A stretch of 64,000 nucleotides of DNA, taken from the NCBI GenBank assembly GCA_029204225.1, contig CM055113.1, positions 23,866,357 to 23,930,356 of the forward strand, given 5' to 3'. Positions 57,681 through 64,000 of this stretch are shown in pieces. A program made the position numbers and the translations under genes. This DNA is from Diphasiastrum complanatum (Eukaryota > Streptophyta > Lycopodiopsida > Lycopodiales > Lycopodiaceae). The notes beneath the pieces are model-generated. The model was given only the letters and a program-made list of their open reading frames with translations, did no database searches and was not told the DNA's origin. Within the stretch, counting starts at the first letter, position 1; each line of letters begins with the position of its first letter.

Positions 57681-58296
57681 TGTCGTGGGTTTCTTTCCTT
57701 GCCTAATCTGAATCCAAGATCTAGTCAATCTAGCATCAAAGAGATGGAGTTAGTTGTCACGTGTAAGTTTGTTCCCATGAGAGCGATAGTATAGTTCAGA
57801 TTTCAACATGAATGGAGGACCTAACACTAACATCCATTAACACTAAGCATTAACACTACATCCATTAACCCTACTTCCATTAACTTTAAATCCACAACAA
57901 TGATAGAAGCTTACTCTTCTCTCTCTCCCTTTCTCTCTCACAAAAAGCATAAGAAATAGCAATCCCAATAATGATCAAATCCAACAATTAGCAAAATCCA
58001 AAGAAAGCATGGGAAATGGAGGAAAAGAGAGGAAGAGCAAGGACATTCATCAATCCATTTCTAAAGAGAACCAATGCACATGAGGAGCAACTCGGTCCCT
58101 TTTTATAGTAGAGAGGAGGACCCTGGCCTCTGAATCCTATTGGTCTAGTCTTGCCTATCTTTTTATTCAAATTTAAAAAAGTGTGGGAACCATCAAAATT
58201 GGAGGGAAACCCAACTTTATTCACTAACTTGCCATTTAGGCCCTGCGACATTAAAAGTCCCGTAAAAAGACCTAAAGTCCTTTTATTGACTTTTCA
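57681..58296 (-). mobile_element. 3' LTR of gypsy element C
   Basis: On the minus strand begins TGAAAAGTCAATAAAAGG and ends AACCCACGACA. It matches the LTR at 32665-33344, with TATA-like ACTATAAAAAGG near 58107 (minus). It follows the extra ORF of element C. No clear polypurine tract was seen before it, so the outer edge might lie a few tens of bases further right. Confidence 0.78.
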
Positions 58297-58320
58297 CTAA
58301 TCAATCAAATAACTATGTGG

Positions 58321-61062
58321 TCATCGGGTTGGACTTGAGGCCATCGACTTATTTGGATCAAATGCTAGGGTAGGAAGGCAATCATCCCATTTGGTTGCCA
58401 CTGACGCCAACAGAGTTAGATCTTTTACAAACATTGTCGATTGTCGCACCGTTGGATCCGGAGAGTGGACATACTCTCTCTGATATGCTTCTAAGGCCCA
58501 GTGAAAGTCCACTGAAATGTTTCAGTTGTAAGGCTGATGGATGATTGGCCAATTGGGTGTATGGATGGTGATTTTGTCCATAGCCAATCCCAAATCTTCC
58601 CATTTATGTCTTTGCGGCATTGGCACGTAATAAGGATCTACCTGCAACTGACGAGGGCTGGCAACATAACTCCTAATTGATTCCGGAGTTTTTTCAAAAA
58701 TCGTAATTTTCCATGCCGGCTGCTCTCCCAGTGCAGGTATTTTGTCCAATTCTTTGTCGGCCTCGATCTCGGAGGTCTTAAATTAGAGAACCCATCCACC
58801 ATGCGAGGACTCATGTGGATGTTGCTTTAAGAAGGTCTGGATCTGGTCTTCGACGCTGATGGGCCTTCTGAATAAATGGCTTGTCCTTGATGAGGATGGA
58901 CCCGCTTGTACTGCCGATATAGTTGGTGGTTGATCTGCTAGATCTGGAGCTCCCCCCTGGTCCATGCTCGAATCAACCCCTGTATCCATATGTATAGCTT
59001 CTTGGCACGAAGGGGAGAATTGCGGCATGATCGGGATGGGGATTTGTGGTCTGGCTTCCAACACTTGAATGGCGGCTTTTTCGTAGGCGTTGATGGTCTC
59101 TTTTGCCTTTGCCAACTCGGTTGAAGCTGCTCCTTTGAATCTATCAAAGCGGCCTTGGAATCCCTGAAGGGCCACTTTGTATGTTTCCACTTTCTTGAAC
59201 AAATATGCAATCTCCGTCGGTGTGACCGGATGATCGGATATTTGTGTTTGCAGTTATGCATCACGCTCAAGGGTGGTTGCATTCAATTCACCTTGAAGCC
59301 GTGTGTGATCTTGTTCGGCCATTTGTAATTGCCCCTTCAGCAGCTACACCTGTTGCTTGGCATCTTGCACGGCCTGATCTACCTGATCTTGTGTAGTTGT
59401 CAGGGCATTTTGCAGGGAGTTGATGTAGGTTTCCAAGTGATCAGCTTGTTACTGGGCCAATGTCTTTTCGCTTTCAGCCTTTTCTTCATGTTGCTTGGCT
59501 ATCTTTACCTCTCGATCCAGCTGGACAATTTTCTAGCTAATCAGAATATTTTCGGATCCTAAATCAGAGATCCTCTACTCCATTTCCTTCTTCTTATCCA
59601 GCATAGACTGGATCACTTGCCCAAGGCTTGAAACTAACCCGAGAGCATCACCAGAATCGACAGTCGTGAAGGTGGCAGCAGCAGGAGACCCTGATGGTAC
59701 TGTCCGTGGTAGGCGTGGAATAGGTGCCAAGGTCTCTTCTTCTTCAAAAATATCCTCGTCTTCAAACCCTTCAGGCACCGTGGCATCGAATCGCTTTGGT
59801 GACTTTACAACTGTGTCGACCCGAAGTGTGGCTGGGCTATCTTGTGTGGGTGGTTGCTGATTGGCATCTTTGACACCAACAATAGCTTCATGGATATGCC
59901 TGAATCCTCTTCCAGGGGATTGGGGTCCAAAGGGCGCTGGGCTCTGAGGCATTTCAAAGATTTCAGTGGCTCCAAGGGGGTCGGAATCATCGAACATATC
60001 CATGAAGAACTGTGTGTTGGGTGAGGTTGCTTCGGTGTGCGAGGGTGAGGCGGCCTGGGCAGCTGTGATGGGAATGGTAGGCCCAATGGTCACAGACTGT
60101 CCTTGTATGGGATCAGAGGCGAGGGAAGCATTAGAAGTGAGGGGAATGGGAATCTCAGTGCGAATGGCAACAAGTGGTGGAAGCGCAGCTGATGAGGTAT
60201 GCCTAGTACGTCGTCGTGACGCGGAAGGTGAGTCAGGAATTACGATCTTGCTGCGTGGATGACGATGACTATGAGAACTTGAGGCCTGATGAAATCACTC
60301 GGCCAGTGTTTCTTCGTAAACCGAAAGCATAGAATCCAGATGGAAGCCATGGATTCTATTTTCTAGGTGAGAAGCGGCTAAGAGGGACAATAGAGAGCCA
60401 GTGGTGATCTACTGCTTTGTATTGGCCTTACTAGCTCGCTTGAGCTCACCAAAAATAGTCTTGAACCAATTATATGGTTCATGAGGGGCTTTGGCCAACT
60501 TTGTGTGGGACTCCACTATCCTGTGAAGGATTTGAGATGTGATGCAGTCTTTCATGAGGTTACCAACCATCAGAAAATGATTCAACAATTGGGCAGCGAC
60601 GTGAATGGAAAGCTCAGTGATGGCTTCTAGAAGATAGCCATCATTAGTCCAGTGCAGATCGTTGGTGAGGTCAATGTATGGCTTGATGGCCTGTTTGGCG
60701 TGCTTATGATTGGGTGAGGCTTGCGTATCGGATGAGATTCCTATAGCTACAAGTGCGGCCTCAGTGACACGCACCTTGTGTGTGGCTCCTTGGAAGGTGA
60801 TATAAAACTTGGATTTTTCTTCCTTCCACGTTTTGAAGTCAAGAGTGATGAGATCCATATTGATGCGTCCTGAAAAGGCTCTCTCATGAATACCCATTGC
60901 AGTAAGTAGAGGCTCCGCAAGGGTCATCCACTGAGTGACCATGCTTGTACTAGGAAGAATCACGATGTCCGTTGCAGATGGGACATCACAATGGATAGTA
61001 TAGCACGGAGACTGGGAAGTATCGGTAGAAGAGATGGTGATCAGAAAGGAAATATAACGCAT
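58321..61062 (-). pseudogene. Gypsy extra ORF (aORF), copy C, nearly full length
   Basis: The most complete copy, about 890 codons. Order: N-terminal globular domain (residues about 1-230; AEPLLTAMGIHERAFSGR, FQGATHKVRVTEAAL, KQAIKPYIDLTNDLHW, EPYNWFKTIFGELKRA), Ser/Arg-rich linker, acidic segment (PEGFEDEDIFEEEETLAP), long coiled-coil with Gln/Glu/Lys heptads (59.6 to 59.05 kb), and a conserved C-terminal domain (EDQIQTFLKQHPHESSHGGW, SYVASPRQLQVDPYYVPMP). Stops break the coiled-coil, three of them where copy B has Gln. Extra ORFs of this kind after pol are known in the Tat lineage; function unknown. Confidence 0.75.
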
Positions 61063-61800
61063 GAAAGTGTATCAAAAGACAATGCAAAAAATTTGGAAGG
61101 CTTTGGTCACGAGAAAAATTCGCAAGAGCTTCGCTAGCACAAGTGAGAAATGAATCGAATTCAGCCAACTTATAGGTGAATTTGGTGGGTCCATTACACT
61201 GAATAGTAGTTGGGCTTATTAGTTCTGAACAAAAATTTGCAGGTAGGTACAGTACTGTAGAAATAGGCTATAAAAATCTCGACAAAGGTTTCTAGGGATC
61301 TGAACCTATCAGGCGAACATTTTCCAGGGCTGGCGAAGGATGAACTTTCACCTAGGAGAGTCCCTAGCCCAAGTACTGTCATAAATGTTTTTTTTCACAA
61401 TCTGAACCTATCGACAATCTAATTTTGACATTCTAGCAGGTCGGGAAGGTTCATAATGACGTTACGATGCTCGGCGAAGGTTCCCAAAATGGCATATCAC
61501 CGAACATTTGCCTGACTAAAAAATTGAATATTTTCTTGTCAGAAACCTTCGCCCACCTCAATTTAGATAAATAAAGAGTGGATGTACAGTCTGAGAGCTC
61601 AACGAAGGTTTTCTGATACTGTATTGGCCAAATTTGCCCAAAACAATGATTTTCTTAGTCATTTTCCATAAAAATATTTTGCTTTCTTTTCCTTATGCTG
61701 ATGACTTCTTAACTTTTGCTCATCAGTCTTTTCTTATTTTTTTATTTTTTTTATTTTTTAACTGTCTTTTTTAGAAAAAAAAATCAACAAATTAATTACT
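61063..61800 (-). repeat. Pol-aORF spacer of element C
   Basis: Contains CGAAGGTT/CCTTCGCC motifs at about 61285, 61335, 61443, 61475, 61551 and 61604, in the same order as in element B. The last part is an A/T-rich run. Confidence 0.65.
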
Positions 61801-61812
61801 GAAAACAAAAAA

Positions 61813-64000
61813 TTAAAAACAAATAAAATGAAAAAATATATTGAGATCAAGCTTGCTGAACTGGCGGAGTAGGCTGCCAAACTTGCATAATCGGCTGCCA
61901 TTTACCGGAGTATCAAATCGTTCTCCATCCAAGTGCTCAAGAATTACTGTGCCATAGTTCAGGATTTCCTTCACTTTATACGGGCCTTCCCCAGTAAACT
62001 TCAACTTACCCTTGATCAGCTTGGTTTTGTACATCAAGGCAAGATCTCCTGCTTCCTTGTGCAATCGTCGAGCATGCCATGCCTTGTGGCGGGCTTTCTC
62101 TACTACTAAGGCATGAACTGCCATCAATCAGGTTTCACATAATTTGTGCAACGCTTCATGACGAAGTTGTAACGAGTAATCATCATTTAATCGTTCTGTT
62201 GCTGCTATGTGTAAAGATGGGATTAAAAATTCAATTGGCATAACAGCATCTTGACCATAAACCAGTTGAAAAGGTGTTTGATTTGTACTATTTTTGTAAG
62301 CGGTTCTGAATGCCCATAATGCTGCATACAGTTTATGTTCCCAACCAGACCTACTCGCTTCAACTGTCTTTGTCATAATGGTGCAGAGAATCTTATTGGA
62401 AGATTCAGCTTGGCCATTCCCTCTGGGATAACAAAAAACTGTGTATAACAAAAAACTCTTCCAGTAAATACTTTATTGTTTGATTAACAAAGTGTGTACC
62501 CCAATCACAGAGAATTTTGATCGGACATCCAAATCTGATTATAATATTTTCATATAGGAACTTGGCTATAGATTTCACATCAGTCACTTTGACAACTTTG
62601 GCTTCAACCCACTTGGTCATATAATCAGTTGTGATGATAATGTATCAGGCCTGAGATCCTTGCGCAGCGGGATGAATAGGACCAACTAATCCAGTCCCCA
62701 TTTTTCAAATGGTGCTTGCCATAAAATCGGATGTAAGGGTTCATAATTCTGTCGAGTAGGCCGTTGTGTTCACTGGCAGACATTGTGCAAAAAGGTACAA
62801 AAAGGACCAAGAGTGGATACTAATCTGATCCTCATGAGGGATTGGTTGTCAGATTACTTGATCTATCAATCTACTTCAGATTAAGATCAATCTAGATCAA
62901 TTCTAGACACAAAATCCTAACAAGAACAATCATTAATTGAAGGTAAGTGTACTTTATGGTTTCACACATGTGAAACACTGTCTGAGTACGGACTCCAACC
63001 TGAAAATCAAGTACACATTGATAGAACCTCAAAACAATCAAAACAAATGTAGACAAATGGAAAGAATCACTCAAAATTGCTTCCAAAACCAAGATTGGTG
63101 TCTCACATTGATTATGGCCAAATGTGGCTCTATATATACAATAAGTGGGAGCTCGTGGTACAGATTATCCCTATGATCCCACATGTGTGAAGGTGCTTTG
63201 TCATATGATGATTCATCATGCAAAACTGACACTTGGACAAAACCTTCTATTTTGAGCACTTTTGGTCCATTTTTCTTCTATATGGAGATCTACTTGGAAA
63301 TCTTCTATAAGTCAAAATTTGCCTACTTCAGCTTATTCCACACATGTGAGCTGTCCTCTACACATGTGATATGACACCTAACCAAAGGATGTGGCTCATG
63401 CAATCAATAGATTGATGCCATGTGTCATATGTCTAGAAAACTAGTTTTTGGCCTTTTTAGCCACTAGAACTTGAATTAAATCATATGTACAACCTATATG
63501 ATTATGGTACATGACAAGTACATAATTTTCACACGTGAGAATAGGCTCCACACATGTGTAATCATCTATATACAAGATTTTTGGCCTCTACCAAGCTTAT
63601 TTTTGCATTTTTCACAGACATCACATGTCTGAATAAAATTTTCTGTGTCCTTATGAAGCATAGGCCACCAACAACCGGATTGCAAAAGTTTGCAAACAGT
63701 AATATCTGTAGAGAAGTGTCCTCCGCCCATGCCATCATGTGAAAACATGATTAGATCTAGTACTTCATGCGATAAAACACATCTTCGTAAAATATTATCT
63801 GATCCACGACGATACAATTGTCCTGCAATTAATTGATAAGGTTGAGCCTTATGAATCAATTGTCTTTTTTGTACTTTTGTCAAAGAGTCATTCAGTTGTC
63901 CTAGCATCAGGTACTCAACAATATCTGCCGCCCACTCAGGTACTGCTTCAACATAGAACAACACAGCATTTGGCAGTTCATCATCCACTTCAATAGTAAC
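61813..64000 (-). pseudogene. Gypsy integrase of element C, split by a solo LTR
   Basis: Reading leftwards from the window edge: connector (MDDELPNAVLFYVEAVPEW), H2C2 domain (HDGMGGGHFSTDITVCKLL, GCWWPMLHKDTENFIQTC), then after the insertion at 62784-63616 the catalytic core (DRIMNPYIRF, KWVEAKVVKVTDV, GCPIKILCDWGTHFVNQ, GNGQAESSNKILC, TPFQLVYGQDAVMP) and the C-terminal domain (GDLALMYKTKLIKGKLKF, GPYKVKEILNYGTVILEHLD). The second catalytic block reads CDWGTHF where element B has SDRGTHF. Frameshifts near 62127 and 62430 disable it. The rest of pol lies beyond the window. Confidence 0.87.
62784..63616 (-). mobile_element. Solo LTR with perfect 5-bp target duplication
   Basis: An 833-base insert starts TGTGCAAAAA and ends TTTTTCACA, with GACAT on both sides (62779-62783 and 63617-63621). 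It interrupts the zinc-binding domain of the element C integrase exactly where element B is continuous. There is no internal region, so it is a solo LTR left by recombination between two LTRs. It carries several CACACATGTG palindromes and is related to the LTRs at 3818 and 44356. Orientation is inferred from similarity to the 3818 LTR. Confidence 0.88.

Overview
The window is nuclear DNA of a flowering plant. It holds one clear host gene with GT-AG introns, the conserved plant OTU/YOD1-type deubiquitinase. Around it are plant Ty1/copia and Ty3/gypsy remnants with tRNA-Met-type primer sites, TG...CA LTRs, and long (GA)n/(CT)n microsatellites. Long TE-filled introns and sparse genes suggest a large woody or early-diverging angiosperm genome. 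The sequence does not identify the species.

Layout. 0.2-2.3 kb is a truncated copy (A) of the 3' part of a gypsy element. 2.8-4.5 kb holds a copia RNase H end and LTR. 5.8-19.25 kb is the intact 8-exon OTU gene on the + strand (211 aa); its fourth intron carries an internally deleted and partly inverted copia element with paired LTRs. 21.9-24.6 kb has copia pieces and an LTR with a striking hairpin array. 26.2-32.4 kb is gypsy element B (Tat-like) on the - strand, with pol followed by an extra ORF. 32.7-34.7 kb has an oppositely oriented LTR and leader of the same family and a chromovirus integrase piece. 36.2-37.6 kb has LTR and copia fragments. 38.4-43.2 kb is a degenerate gene-bearing region: unrecognised ORFs, a histone H3/CENH3-like pseudogene, a proline-rich segment and a C48 (Ulp1-like) peptidase pseudogene. 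43.4-44.7 kb is copia. 46.9-47.4 kb has a tandemly duplicated methyltransferase-like exon. 48.1-52.8 kb is a complete non-coding LTR element with about 1.2-kb LTRs. 53.3-56.8 kb has an unrecognised - strand gene remnant and rearranged copia pol. 57.7-64.0 kb is gypsy element C (3' LTR, extra ORF, integrase), interrupted by a solo LTR with a perfect 5-bp target duplication.

Only the OTU gene looks functional. Every TE reading frame seen is broken by stops, frameshifts, deletions or lost catalytic residues. The main unusual signals are the run of hairpins with a constant loop and changing but still pairing stems inside an LTR (and in a diverged second copy), the extra ORF of the Tat-like family with its motif-rich spacer, the CENH3-like pseudogene, and the (CT)n tract directly abutting a splice donor of the OTU gene. 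All similarities were judged by eye; no database search was run.
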